Positions 38,551 through 47,763 of a stretch of DNA of 64,000 bases are shown piece after piece. Made by a program: the position numbers and the translations under genes. Every line of letters begins with the position of its first letter. Position 1 is the stretch's first letter. The stretch comes from Erythrobacter sp. SG61-1L. GTDB lineage: Bacteria > Pseudomonadota > Alphaproteobacteria > Sphingomonadales > Sphingomonadaceae. Where the stretch lies: positions 3,515,361 to 3,579,360 of the forward strand of contig NZ_JXQC01000003.1 of NCBI RefSeq assembly GCF_001305965.1, in the 5' to 3' direction. The notes beneath the pieces were generated by a model, which saw only the letters and a program-made list of their open reading frames with translations, made no database searches and had not been told where the DNA came from.

Positions 38551-38941
38551 CGGTCAGGCTCTTCTGGGTTTGCAGGTTGTCTGAAGGCTTCGGACACAAT
38601 TCGCCCGGGCGCCGCGCCCCTATACACAATGCTGCATTGCGGCAAGTATAAACGGTGGAAAAGGGCGATTGTGTCATATCGAGGCACGCCGCTGTCGGGC
38701 GCGCGTCATGCTACACCAAAGTCTGTCGATCCCGCATCGGAAGGCACCATGCCGTAGCGGCAGGCTGACGCGGTGTTACCGCCGTGCAACGCGCGGTTAC
38801 GTGTGAAACCGGTCTACCTATTGGAGATTGTGTGAACCTGCCAGTAACCTTATGATCGCTAAAGGAGTCCGGGCTTTGTCGGCAATCCTCGTTAAAGAAG
38901 GCGCTGCGGCAGGGTCTGGGGATGGAGAGATGGAGCCTCAC
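38551..38941. promoter_or_regulatory. Divergent intergenic region between typA and the TonB receptor
   Basis: 391 bases. On the minus strand TATACT near 38645-38650 is a good -10 for typA, with no convincing -35. On the plus strand an in-frame extension of the receptor frame begins at 38828, but the ATG at 38942 has GGAG six bases upstream and directly precedes the signal peptide. I see no gene or riboswitch here. Confidence 0.45.
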
Positions 38942-41620
38942 ATGACAATCACCGTTTCTGGTCGTGCCACAGCCATACGCGCGACCCTTCTGCTTGGTGC
39001 TGCCGGCCTTGCTCTGGCGGTCCCCTCCGTAGCTTTCGCTCAGGCTGAGGAAGAACTCGCCCAGCCTGCGGAAGACGAACCCGGTTCCGGCAATGAAATT
39101 CTGGTCACCGCGACCAAGCGCGAACAGACGCTGCAGGACGTTCCCGTCGCCGTTACGGTAGCTACCGGCGAGGCGCTGGAACGCGCGCAGATCCGCGATC
39201 TGAAGGATCTGCAGACCCTCGTGCCGTCGCTGCGCGTGACCCAGCTGCAAAGCTCCGCCAACACCAACTTCATCATTCGCGGTTTCGGCAACGGGGCGAA
39301 CAATGCCGGTATCGAACCTTCGGTGGGCGTGTTCATTGACGGCGTCTATCGCAGTCGCACCGCCTCGCAGGTAAACGACCTGCCCAACGTCTCCCGCATC
39401 GAAGTGCTGCGCGGGCCGCAATCGACCCTGTTCGGCAAGAACGCTTCTGCGGGCGTCATCTCGATCGTGACGGAAGAGCCGCAGTTCGATCTCGGCGGCT
39501 CGGTCGAGGCGGGTTACGGCAATTACAACGCCGTGGTGCTCAAGGGTTACGTCACCGGCCCGCTGTCGGAGAACGTGGCGGCCAGCATCGCGGGCGGCTG
39601 GTCCGGCCGTGACGGCTACAACAAGGATCTCGGCACCGGGGACCGGACCAATGAACGTAACCGCTGGTTCGTTCGCGGCCAGTTGCTAATCGAGCCTTCG
39701 ACCGACTTCAAGGCGCGGATCATCGCCGATTACGACAGTATCGACGAGAATTGCTGCGGCGTGATCAACCTCAAGCGCGCGCCCTCGCCGGGGGCGACCG
39801 ACGTGATCGACGCGCTGGGCGATCTGCCCGATGCGAACCATCCTTTCGCCAATGTCGTTTACAACAATTACAACTCCACCAACGACATCAAGAACTGGGG
39901 CGTTTCGGCCCAGCTCGATTACAATGTCGGCCCGATGACGCTGACCTCCATCACGGCGTTCCGTAACAATCAGGCTGTGACCGCGCAGGATGCGGACTTC
40001 TCCAGCGCGGATCTGATCTATCCGCTGGCGGCGGACATCAACCTCGACACTTTCACGCAGGAACTGCGCATGACGGCGGAAATCGCCGACAAGGCCAGCA
40101 TCCTGCTGGGCGCCTTCTACATCAAGGAGAAGGTGGACCAGACCGGCGAGCTGAAGTGGGGCAGCCAGGCCCGCGCCTATGCCAATGCGCTGATCAGCAG
40201 CCTTTCCGGCGGCAGCCAGAACATCGCCACGCTTGAGGGGACACTGGGCACGCTGGAAGGCGATCCGTCCAAATATACCAACAAGTTCTTCGCCTATCAG
40301 ACCGGCAATGACGAGACCTTCACGCTGGACAGCGAGGCGATCTCGATCTTCGGCCAGATCGATTACGAAGTCGTGCCGGGCCTGACGCTGACCGTGGGCG
40401 GCAATTATACGAAGGACGTGAAGGACTACACGGCCAACATCGTCGGTTCGGATGCCTTCTCCACCGTCGATCTGGTGGCTGACGGCAATACGGCGATCTA
40501 TGCGCAGGCACTGGCCACCACCATTGGCGGCCCGATGTTCCTCAATCTCAACCGCCCGGCCACGCAGGAGGAAATCGGCCTGTTCGCACAGGGCAATCCG
40601 CTGGCGTTCGGCCTGGCTTCGGATGGCGCCCATGCCTATGCCGATGCCAACGATACCGATCCGGCAGTGAACTCGCTGCTGGCGCTCAAGCCGCTGCAGT
40701 ACCTGCCGCCCTTCCTCAACGTGCCGAATTCGGTGGAAGATGGCCACGTTTCGGATGACGATTTCACTTACACCATCCGGCTTGCCTATGATGTGAGCCC
40801 GGAAGTGAACATCTATGCAAGCTATGCCACCGGCTTCAAGGCGGCATCGGTCAACCTGTCGCGCGACAGCCGGCCGCTTGCCTCGGATGCGGCGGCGCTG
40901 GGTTCGGCCGGCCTGCTCAAGGTCAACCAGACCTACGGCACCCGTTATGCCGATCCCGAAAAGTCGACCGTCTACGAGTTCGGCCTGAAGGGGAACTGGG
41001 GCGTCGGCTCGGCCAACGTCGCCGTGTTCAAGCAGGAGATCCAGGGTTTCCAGTCGAACATCTTCACCGGCACCGGCTTCGCGCTGGCCAATGCGGGCAA
41101 GCAATCCACCTTCGGCGTCGAATTCGAAGGCATGGTGGAACCGACTGACGGGCTGACCTTCAATCTGGGCGTCACCTATCTCGATCCGAAATATGACGAC
41201 TTCAAGTTTTCCGCAGTAGGCGACCTTACCGGCACAAAGCCGGCCGGTATCCCCGAATGGACCGTGGTGCTTGGCGGGCAGTATGAAATCGACATGGGCA
41301 ATGGCGATGCGCTGTTCCTGAACGCTTCGTATCACCATGAATCCGAAGTGCAGATCGTGGAAGGCCTGCCGGGCTATATCGCCGGCGGACAGGCTGCGGC
41401 GATTGCGGCGGCGGCCCAGTTCACTCGCACGGTGGACGATGTTTCGGCTTCGATCACCTATGCGATGGATTCCGGCCTGGAATTCTCGCTGTGGGGCCGC
41501 AACCTGCTCGACGATCGCTATCTGCAGCAGGTGTTCGACTCAGTGGCTCAGCCGCTCTCGATCTCGGGCTATACCAACCAGCCGCGTACCTGGGGCGGTT
41601 CGGTGCGTTTCAAGTGGTAA
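38942..41620 (+). CDS. TonB-dependent outer membrane receptor
   Basis: 892 residues. A signal peptide (ATLLLGAAGLALAVPSVAFA) is followed by the plug domain, which starts with EILVTATKREQTLQDVPVAV and has FIIRGFGNG, FIDGVYRSR and EVLRGPQSTLFGKNASAGVI. The 22-strand barrel occupies the rest, ending in the aromatic tail SVRFKW typical for BAM insertion. It imports an unknown substrate using TonB energy. No adjacent transporter or regulator reveals the ligand. A strong terminator follows. Confidence 0.92.
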   Translation: MTITVSGRATAIRATLLLGAAGLALAVPSVAFAQAEEELAQPAEDEPGSGNEILVTATKREQTLQDVPVAVTVATGEALERAQIRDLKDLQTLVPSLRVTQLQSSANTNFIIRGFGNGANNAGIEPSVGVFIDGVYRSRTASQVNDLPNVSRIEVLRGPQSTLFGKNASAGVISIVTEEPQFDLGGSVEAGYGNYNAVVLKGYVTGPLSENVAASIAGGWSGRDGYNKDLGTGDRTNERNRWFVRGQLLIEPSTDFKARIIADYDSIDENCCGVINLKRAPSPGATDVIDALGDLPDANHPFANVVYNNYNSTNDIKNWGVSAQLDYNVGPMTLTSITAFRNNQAVTAQDADFSSADLIYPLAADINLDTFTQELRMTAEIADKASILLGAFYIKEKVDQTGELKWGSQARAYANALISSLSGGSQNIATLEGTLGTLEGDPSKYTNKFFAYQTGNDETFTLDSEAISIFGQIDYEVVPGLTLTVGGNYTKDVKDYTANIVGSDAFSTVDLVADGNTAIYAQALATTIGGPMFLNLNRPATQEEIGLFAQGNPLAFGLASDGAHAYADANDTDPAVNSLLALKPLQYLPPFLNVPNSVEDGHVSDDDFTYTIRLAYDVSPEVNIYASYATGFKAASVNLSRDSRPLASDAAALGSAGLLKVNQTYGTRYADPEKSTVYEFGLKGNWGVGSANVAVFKQEIQGFQSNIFTGTGFALANAGKQSTFGVEFEGMVEPTDGLTFNLGVTYLDPKYDDFKFSAVGDLTGTKPAGIPEWTVVLGGQYEIDMGNGDALFLNASYHHESEVQIVEGLPGYIAGGQAAAIAAAAQFTRTVDDVSASITYAMDSGLEFSLWGRNLLDDRYLQQVFDSVAQPLSISGYTNQPRTWGGSVRFKW

Positions 41621-41644
41621 GCACAACTACCTGAACCGATTGGG

Positions 41645-41670
41645 AAAGGGGGCCGAGTGCCCCCTTTTTC
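41645..41670 (+). terminator. Rho-independent terminator of the TonB receptor
   Basis: Perfect GGGGGC-CGAGT-GCCCCC hairpin followed by TTTTTC, 28 bases after the stop codon. Confidence 0.9.
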
Positions 41671-41726
41671 TTGCCCGCAAGCCCAGCCTGTGGTGGTCTC
41701 CCGCGAAACGATTCGGGGGGATCGGC

Positions 41727-42134
41727 GTGTATTGGATGTTCTTGCCGTTCCGGCGCTATTTCGACTTTTCCGGCCGTTCGCGCCGGCTGGAATACTGGCT
41801 GTTCCTGCTGTTCAACCTGTTCGTTGCCGTGTTGGTGACAATGTTGGGGATTGAAATCGAGGAAAATTCCGCGCCGGGCAAAAGCGGGGGCATGGATTTC
41901 GGCTCGAAGCTGTTGCTGGCCTATGCGCTGGGAATATCCTGCCCCGTCCTGGCACTGCAGGTACGCCGCCTTCACGATCTGGAGAAATCAGGCTGGTATG
42001 TGTTGCTCGGGCTCATCCCATATATCGGGGGGCCGGCCCTGGCATACTTATTGGCGCAGAAGGGCACGCCGGGCGAGAATGCCTATGGCCCGGACCCACT
42101 GAGGCCAGAAACCGACATTTCCGACTTCCTGTGA
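41727..42134 (+). CDS. DUF805 membrane protein, first copy
   Basis: 135 residues with three to four hydrophobic segments. The family signatures are MFLPFRRYFDFSGRSRRLEYW at the N terminus (one residue over a typical block, here quoted in full as two parts: MFLPFRRYFDFSGRS and RRLEYW), VRRLHDLEKSGWY and the C-terminal NAYGPDPL. The GTG at 41727 has a GGGGGG stretch six bases upstream and starts the family block; longer frames run through the terminator. Homologous to YhaH-type inner membrane proteins of unknown function. A second copy follows in tandem. Confidence 0.8.
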   Translation: MYWMFLPFRRYFDFSGRSRRLEYWLFLLFNLFVAVLVTMLGIEIEENSAPGKSGGMDFGSKLLLAYALGISCPVLALQVRRLHDLEKSGWYVLLGLIPYIGGPALAYLLAQKGTPGENAYGPDPLRPETDISDFL

Positions 42135-42244
42135 AGCGGAATAACCGGCGGAGCCAGTCGCATCCGCTTCCATCACGGCAAACGTGCAACAGCCGGGCCG
42201 TTACCACACCCCCGCCGGACGGGCGGGAATTGGGGGAATTGACG

Positions 42245-42733
42245 ATGAATTGGATGTTCTTGCCGTTTAAGCGGTATTTCGACTTTTCCGGCCGTTCGCG
42301 CCGGAAGGAATTCTGGATGTTCACATTGCTGAACGTCATTCTGGCCTGCGTGCTGGCGGGCCCGTTCTATGTGCAGATGTTCAGCGCCATTTTCACCAGT
42401 GCCCAAATGGCGGGGCAGGGTGTCGAATATGATGAAAGCGTGATGGCGGCATCGATGCTGTCCAGCCCGGTCCTGATCGCCATGGTCGGAATTTACGGCA
42501 TCTATGCGCTGTTCGCGCTGATTCCGTCCATCGCCGTGACCGTTCGCCGCCTGCATGATCGCAACATGTCCGGCTGGTGGTATCTGGGCTTCATCTTGCT
42601 TTCGTTGATCCCTTTCGTGGGCTTCCTCGTCACGATCGCCTTTCTGGTGATCCTGTGCCTTGACGGCACTGCAGGCCCCAATCGCTTCGGGCCGGACCCC
42701 AAGGGCCGCACCGATGTGGGCGTTTTCGCCTAA
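42245..42733 (+). CDS. DUF805 membrane protein, second copy
   Basis: 162 residues. It repeats the plan of the preceding gene: a N-terminal MNWMFLPFKRYFDFSGRS block, three to four transmembrane segments, VRRLHDRNMSGWWYLGF, and a C-terminal NRFGPDPKG. The middle is longer, with an additional acidic loop (GQGVEYDES). The first 54 coding bases match those of the first copy at 50 positions. The ATG at 42245 follows TTGGGGGAATTGACG. It overlaps the ybbP-like gene end by 4 bases. Confidence 0.82.
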   Translation: MNWMFLPFKRYFDFSGRSRRKEFWMFTLLNVILACVLAGPFYVQMFSAIFTSAQMAGQGVEYDESVMAASMLSSPVLIAMVGIYGIYALFALIPSIAVTVRRLHDRNMSGWWYLGFILLSLIPFVGFLVTIAFLVILCLDGTAGPNRFGPDPKGRTDVGVFA

Positions 42734-45264
42734 AGCTCTCTGAGTGCCTGGGCGGGGCGTGCCCGCAGCAGCGGAAGCGACCCGCCCAGTGCAAATCCCA
42801 ATACCAGCGCAAGGCCCGCGCCCAGCACGGCCAGAATGCGCGGCCAGTCCGGCAGCCAGTCGAATTCGAACAGCTGGACGATCACCAGCCAGGCAAGCCC
42901 ACTGCCCAGCACCAGCGCCACACCTGCCAGTACCAGAGCCAGCAGGCCATATTCGGCAAGTTGCAGCAGCAGCAGCTGTTTGCGGCTGGCGCCCAGCACG
43001 CGCAGGATCACATTGTCGTAAAGGCGGCTGGCGCGGGCGGCGGCGATGGCGCCCAACAGGACGGCCAGCCCTGCCAGCACGGCCACGGAAGCGGCGGCAA
43101 GGATGGCTGCGCCCACCTGGCTCAATATCGCTCGCGCTTCGCCCAGCACCTGCCCCACTTCGATCACCGAGCTTGAGGGGAAGGTGCGGACCATCTGTCG
43201 CAGCAGCGGGCCGGTCGCGGCACCGTCGGGCAGGTCGATTGTGGCGGCCAGATTATGCGGCGCATCGGCAATGGCATTGGGGCTGAACACCAGCACATAA
43301 TTGAAGCCCATCGAATCCCAGTCGATCCGCCGGAAGCTCGCAATGCGGGCGCTGCGTTCCACTCCCAACAGGCCGACCGTGATGTAATCGCCGATCTTCA
43401 GGCCAAGCACCTGCGCCAGTTCCTCGTCGATGGAAACCAGCGGCTCGCCTGAATAATCCTTCGGCCACCATTTGCCTGCGGTCACCGTATTGCCTTCGGG
43501 CACGCCGTCCGAATAGGTCAGGCCGCGTTCGCCGCGCAGGGGCCATGCGCCTTCGGGGATTTCGTCCAGATCGGCCACGCGGATCGTCTTGCCCTTCGGG
43601 CCATAGGCCAGGATCTTGCCGCGCAGGGTAGGCACGCTGCGGATTTCCGCCTTGGGGCTGTCCTTGCGGACCAGGTCCTCGAACTCGCCGATCCGGGCGC
43701 GCGGAATGTCGAGCACGAAATAATCGGGCGCCATCTGCGGCACGCTGCGCTGGATATTGGCATCCAGGCTGGTCTGCACGCCGGCCAGCAGCACGAAGGC
43801 AGACAGGCCGAAGCCCAGCGCCGTCACCAGCGCGCCCGTTTGCGCACCGGGCCGGTGGAGATTGGCCAGCGCATTGCGCAGCAGCGGGTTGCGCGGGCGC
43901 GGCGCGCGTTCAGCCGCGCGGCGGATGGCCCAGCCTAGCAGGGCCAGTATGGCCAGCAGCCCGGCAGCCCCGCCCATGAATATGGCGCTTAGGCCCGGTT
44001 GCGGCGTGCCGATCAGGGCCAGTGCGGCAATCGCCACCAGCCCGCCGCCCACCGGTAGCAGCAACCCACGCCATTCGCGAGCCAGCGGCATCACGCGCTC
44101 GCGCATCAGGGCCATGGCTGGGAAGCGCCGAGCCTTTTCCAGTGGTGGGGCGGCGAAGATCAGCGCCACCAGCAGGCCGAAGCCCGCGGCGCGCGCCAGT
44201 GCGGCAAGGTCGATCACCAGCCCGGTCTGCACCGGCAGCAGCGAACCCAGTGCCCAGCTGAGCAATGGAGTGATGGCAATGCCCGCGATCAGGCCAGCCA
44301 GCGCGCCCGCCAGCGCGGCTGCGCCCAGTTGCAGGGCATAGATACGCGCAATGTCTCCGCTGGTCGCGCCAAGGATTTTCAGCGTGGCGATGCCGGTCCG
44401 CCGGGCCTGAAGGTAAGAGGATACTCCGCCGCCGATCCCGATCCCTGCGATCACCAAGGCGGCCAGCCCCACCAGCACCAGAAACTGGCCCATGCGCGAA
44501 ACGAAGCGGTCTGCCCCCGGGGAGGCATTGTCGGAATTGCGGAATTCGAAACCGGCGGAAGGGAACAGTTCCCCGATCTTCCTGGATACGCCTTCGGCAT
44601 CGTATCTGCCCCCAAAGGCGATGCGGTACTTGCCCTGATACATCGCGCCCGGCGCGACGAGGCCGGCCTCTTCCGGCAGATCGAATGGCACGATCACCGT
44701 TGGGCCAAGGGCGAAGCCTTCGCTCAGCCGGTCCGGCTCTTCCCCGATGATGCCGCCCACTTTCAGCACCTGCGTGCCCAGCCGGAAACTGTCGCCGGGG
44801 CCAACCCCCAGCCGCTCGGCCGCGCCTTGTGCCAGCCATGCCTGCCCTTCGGGCGGCGCACCGGCCTTCGTGCCATCCTTCAGCGTGAAGCTGCCGAACA
44901 TCGGCCATTCGCTGTCCACGGCCTTCAGTTCGATGGGTGCGGCCATGTCTCCCGCGCTGGCGGTGGCCTGCATTCTTAGCCCGCCGGATACGCGGCCATA
45001 GCCGTTCAGCACCATCAGTTCCCTGACGGTGGGTGCGCGCTGCCACAGGCTGACTTCCAGATCGCCGCCAAGGATTTCCTTGCCCCGGCTTTTCAGCTCG
45101 CCCTCGATTGCGCCGGTCAGGGATCCGATGGCAGCCAGCGCGCCTACGCCCAGAAACAGGCAGACCAGCAGCAGGCGCAGCCCGCGAAACCGGCGGTGAA
45201 GATCGCGCCGGGCAATGGCCCAGGCAGTGGCCCAGGGCAGGGAAGTGGATGCGGCGCGGGTCAT
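42730..45264 (-). CDS. ybbP: FtsX-like ABC transporter permease (YbbP type)
   Basis: 844 residues. An N-terminal transmembrane helix, a large periplasmic domain, then three helices, further helices, a second periplasmic domain and three final helices: the two-FtsX-domain layout of YbbP. Examples are LVGLAALVIAGIGIGGGVSSYL with TGIATLKILGAT, and the second copy near LRVLGASRKQLLLLQLAEYG. It pairs with the ATPase gene that ends at its start (TAATG). In enterobacteria the YbbAP pair is also divergent from tesA. Substrate unknown, possibly lipid or lipoprotein related. Confidence 0.85.
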   Translation of the reverse strand: MTRAASTSLPWATAWAIARRDLHRRFRGLRLLLVCLFLGVGALAAIGSLTGAIEGELKSRGKEILGGDLEVSLWQRAPTVRELMVLNGYGRVSGGLRMQATASAGDMAAPIELKAVDSEWPMFGSFTLKDGTKAGAPPEGQAWLAQGAAERLGVGPGDSFRLGTQVLKVGGIIGEEPDRLSEGFALGPTVIVPFDLPEEAGLVAPGAMYQGKYRIAFGGRYDAEGVSRKIGELFPSAGFEFRNSDNASPGADRFVSRMGQFLVLVGLAALVIAGIGIGGGVSSYLQARRTGIATLKILGATSGDIARIYALQLGAAALAGALAGLIAGIAITPLLSWALGSLLPVQTGLVIDLAALARAAGFGLLVALIFAAPPLEKARRFPAMALMRERVMPLAREWRGLLLPVGGGLVAIAALALIGTPQPGLSAIFMGGAAGLLAILALLGWAIRRAAERAPRPRNPLLRNALANLHRPGAQTGALVTALGFGLSAFVLLAGVQTSLDANIQRSVPQMAPDYFVLDIPRARIGEFEDLVRKDSPKAEIRSVPTLRGKILAYGPKGKTIRVADLDEIPEGAWPLRGERGLTYSDGVPEGNTVTAGKWWPKDYSGEPLVSIDEELAQVLGLKIGDYITVGLLGVERSARIASFRRIDWDSMGFNYVLVFSPNAIADAPHNLAATIDLPDGAATGPLLRQMVRTFPSSSVIEVGQVLGEARAILSQVGAAILAAASVAVLAGLAVLLGAIAAARASRLYDNVILRVLGASRKQLLLLQLAEYGLLALVLAGVALVLGSGLAWLVIVQLFEFDWLPDWPRILAVLGAGLALVLGFALGGSLPLLRARPAQALREL

Positions 45265-45962
45265 TATGCGGCCGTGTCGCTCACGATCCGGCCGTCACCC
45301 AGAGTGACCACCCGGTCGCAGCGTTCGGCCAGCGCGGGATCATGAGTGATGATCACCAGCGTGGCGCCGGTTTCGGCGCGGCGGGCGAACAACAGTTCCA
45401 CAATGTCCCGGCCGGTTGCGCCGTCCAGATTGCCGGTCGGCTCGTCCGCAAAGATCAGGGTGGGGCGCGGGGCAGTGGCGCGGGCAATGGCCACGCGCTG
45501 CTGCTCGCCGCCGGAAAGCTGGGCGGGGTAATGCGTCAGGCGGTGGCCGAGGCCCACTGCCTCAAGCTCCGCGGCGGCGCGCGGCCATGCGTCTGCCTCT
45601 CCGGCCAGTTCCATCGGCGTGGCGACGTTTTCCTGCGCACTCATGGTGGGCAACAGGTGGAAGGCCTGCAGGACGATGCCGATGCGGCCCCGGCGCGCGG
45701 CGGCCAGCGCATCCTCGTCCATCGCGGCGAAATCCTGCCCGGCAACCGAAAGGCTGCCGCCGCCTGCGCGCTCCAGCCCGGAAAGGACCGACATCAGCGA
45801 GCTTTTGCCCGAACCGGAAGGGCCGAGCAGGGCCACGGTCTCCCCCGCATTCACGGTAAGGTCGATACCCTTCAGGATCTGCACGGCCGCCTCCCCCTCG
45901 CCAAGGGTGAGGGTAAGATTGCGGGCGGCAATTGCGGGCTGGCTTTGATCGGGGCTTGTCAC
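45264..45962 (-). CDS. ybbA: ABC transporter ATPase (YbbA type, LolD-like)
   Basis: 232 residues. Walker [11 protein letters not shown]-loop [17 protein letters not shown], signature [14 protein letters not shown], Walker [13 protein letters not shown], and the H-loop [15 protein letters not shown]. It belongs to the LolD/MacB/FtsE class that works with FtsX-fold permeases. The GTG at 45962 starts family similarity; longer frames run into the divergent tesA promoter region. Confidence 0.88.
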   Translation of the reverse strand: MTSPDQSQPAIAARNLTLTLGEGEAAVQILKGIDLTVNAGETVALLGPSGSGKSSLMSVLSGLERAGGGSLSVAGQDFAAMDEDALAAARRGRIGIVLQAFHLLPTMSAQENVATPMELAGEADAWPRAAAELEAVGLGHRLTHYPAQLSGGEQQRVAIARATAPRPTLIFADEPTGNLDGATGRDIVELLFARRAETGATLVIITHDPALAERCDRVVTLGDGRIVSDTAA

Positions 45963-46021
45963 GGCCCAGCGATGGCATAGGGATCGCTGCCAGAGCAAGT
46001 GTACCCATGGGAGTTTGGCCG

Positions 46022-46747
46022 ATGCGCCAATGGTGTTTGTCGATTGCCCTGGCCGTTGGCCTGTCCCTCGGCCTTTCAGCATGCGGCGGCAGCGCGCCCG
46101 ATCCGGCGCCGAGCGAAACGGTCGCCGCGCCCGAAAACGTGCCGGTCATGGGGCCGGAACGCCCGATCCTCGCCTTTGGAGACAGCCTGTTTGCCGGCTA
46201 TAATGTCGAGCAGGCGGAAGCCTATCCGGCCAAGCTGGAGCTGGCCCTGCGCGCGCAGGGGATCAATGCGAAGGTGGCCAATGCGGGCGTCTCCGGCGAT
46301 ACCAGCGCGGCGGCGGCCCAGCGCTTCCTCTTCACCCTCGACAACCAGCCCGTCCCGCCCCAGCTCGTGATCGTGGAACTGGGCGGCAACGATCTGCTGC
46401 GCGGCCTCAGTCCAAGGGAAACACGCGCAAATATCGCAAGCATCCTGAAGGAACTGAATGCCCGCAAAATCCCGGCCCTGCTGATGGGAATGCGCGCTCC
46501 GCCCAATCTCGGCGCGGATTTCCAGCGCGATTTCGATGCCATCTATCCCGCGCTCGCGAAGGAATATGGCGCCGCGCTGGTGCCGTTCTTCCTTGAGGCG
46601 GTCTATGACAAGCCGGACCTGTTGCAGGACGACAAGATCCATCCCACCGCGCGCGGGATCGAGGAACTGGTCGCTGCCACTTCGGCCGATGTGGCGAAGG
46701 CGTTGCCTGAGGCCAGAGGCGACAGTCTCGCTGCGCCACCAAAGTGA
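46022..46747 (+). CDS. tesA: SGNH/GDSL esterase (TesA-like), predicted lipoprotein
   Basis: 241 residues. The signal peptide has lipobox LSAC, giving a mature CGGSAPDP start; E. coli TesA is periplasmic but soluble, so the lipid anchor is a variation. The esterase blocks are complete: block I FGDSLFAGY with the nucleophile serine, block II GVSGDTSAAA, block III ELGGNDLLRG, block V DKIHPTARG. It probably hydrolyses acyl esters or thioesters. The ATG at 46022 has GGGAG eight bases upstream. It is divergent from ybbA. Confidence 0.88.
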   Translation: MRQWCLSIALAVGLSLGLSACGGSAPDPAPSETVAAPENVPVMGPERPILAFGDSLFAGYNVEQAEAYPAKLELALRAQGINAKVANAGVSGDTSAAAAQRFLFTLDNQPVPPQLVIVELGGNDLLRGLSPRETRANIASILKELNARKIPALLMGMRAPPNLGADFQRDFDAIYPALAKEYGAALVPFFLEAVYDKPDLLQDDKIHPTARGIEELVAATSADVAKALPEARGDSLAAPPK

Positions 46748-46873
46748 GGGATCGGCGATAAATATCATGTCCTAAAGGGCAACTGGATGACCGAAAGGAC
46801 AGGTCGAATGAAAGGCCGTCCGGATTATCTTCCTCTCGTGGCTAGATCAAAAAGTCAGATGAGAGGAAAGATG

Positions 46874-47674
46874 ATGGCTTTGCTCAAACATTCGCTTGCT
46901 GCTGGTATCGCTATATTTGCGACCGTCGCTGCTTCGCCGGCCTTGGCTCATACCAAGGCTGGTCAGTTCTCGCTCGGGGTTGATGGGGGCATGGATTTTG
47001 CCATCGATGGCACGATGCATGGCGGCGAAAATGTCGATATTGCCGATCTTGGTATCCTCAACCCCGCATTGTCCGGCATTCCGGCGGAATTGCAGATCGG
47101 CGAGCGCAGCCAGCGGGACGTTTATGACGATGCCTGGGGGATCGGCGCCGAGCTTGCTTATGGCCTGAGCGACAGCTCCGAATTGTTCGGTTCGGTCCGT
47201 TATCTCGAAGCGCAGGGCAACAAGATCAATGTCGGTCAGGCAGCGGCTGGCGCTCCGGTAAATGCCAGCTTGCCAGTGTTTGGCGATTTTTCCGATTATA
47301 AGGCGCTCTCGGTGGAACTTGGCTTCCGCCAGTACCTGATGCCGGACAGCGGAATTTCGCCGTATATTGCCGGCCGGTTGGGCGTGGCCCGCCTTTCGGA
47401 GATTTCGTCTACCTTCACGGTTCCCGACGCCGGCATCACGCTGACCGACACGCCCTTCTCGGATTCGTCATGGGTGTTTTCGGCGGGCGCCGATCTTGGC
47501 TTGTCGATCAAGGTAAACGAAGGTTTCTTCCTGCAGCCTGAGGTAGGCTTGCATTACGCCGACGGCGCATCTGGCGATGACAGCGCGCTGGGTGGGCTTG
47601 GCCTGTCTTCGATCAACGATTCCGGTTCGCGCCTGTCGGTCCCGGTTCGGTTGAGGGCCAAATTCGCGTTCTGA
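46874..47674 (+). CDS. Outer membrane beta-barrel protein
   Basis: 266 residues. Signal peptide ALLKHSLAAGIAIFATVAASPALA, then alternating amphipathic strands with aromatic girdles (SLGVDGGMDFAIDG, GIGAELAYGLSDSSELFGSVRYL, GISPYIAGRLGVARL, FFLQPEVGLHYADG) and a terminal LRAKFAF ending in phenylalanine, the BAM signature. It resembles small OmpW/OmpA-type or porin-like barrels. Two ATG codons lie side by side; the second (46874) has better spacing from GAGAGGA. Confidence 0.72.
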   Translation: MALLKHSLAAGIAIFATVAASPALAHTKAGQFSLGVDGGMDFAIDGTMHGGENVDIADLGILNPALSGIPAELQIGERSQRDVYDDAWGIGAELAYGLSDSSELFGSVRYLEAQGNKINVGQAAAGAPVNASLPVFGDFSDYKALSVELGFRQYLMPDSGISPYIAGRLGVARLSEISSTFTVPDAGITLTDTPFSDSSWVFSAGADLGLSIKVNEGFFLQPEVGLHYADGASGDDSALGGLGLSSINDSGSRLSVPVRLRAKFAF

Positions 47675-47716
47675 TCTTTCCCCGGTCAGCTCTGACTCCC
47701 TCAGGCTGATTGAGAA

Positions 47717-47763
47717 GGGCCTCGCCGTTCCCCCCCTTTTGCGGCGAGGCCCATTTTCGTTTC
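47717..47763 (+). terminator. Rho-independent terminator after the barrel gene
   Basis: Perfect 11-bp stem GGGCCTCGCCG/CGGCGAGGCCC with a pyrimidine loop, followed by ATTTTCGTTT. It ends at the stop codon of the converging ABC-F gene. Confidence 0.9.

Noticed and set aside
39686-41338. 550-codon minus-strand frame opposite the TonB receptor
   Set aside because: Shadow of the receptor gene; no ribosome-binding site or family.
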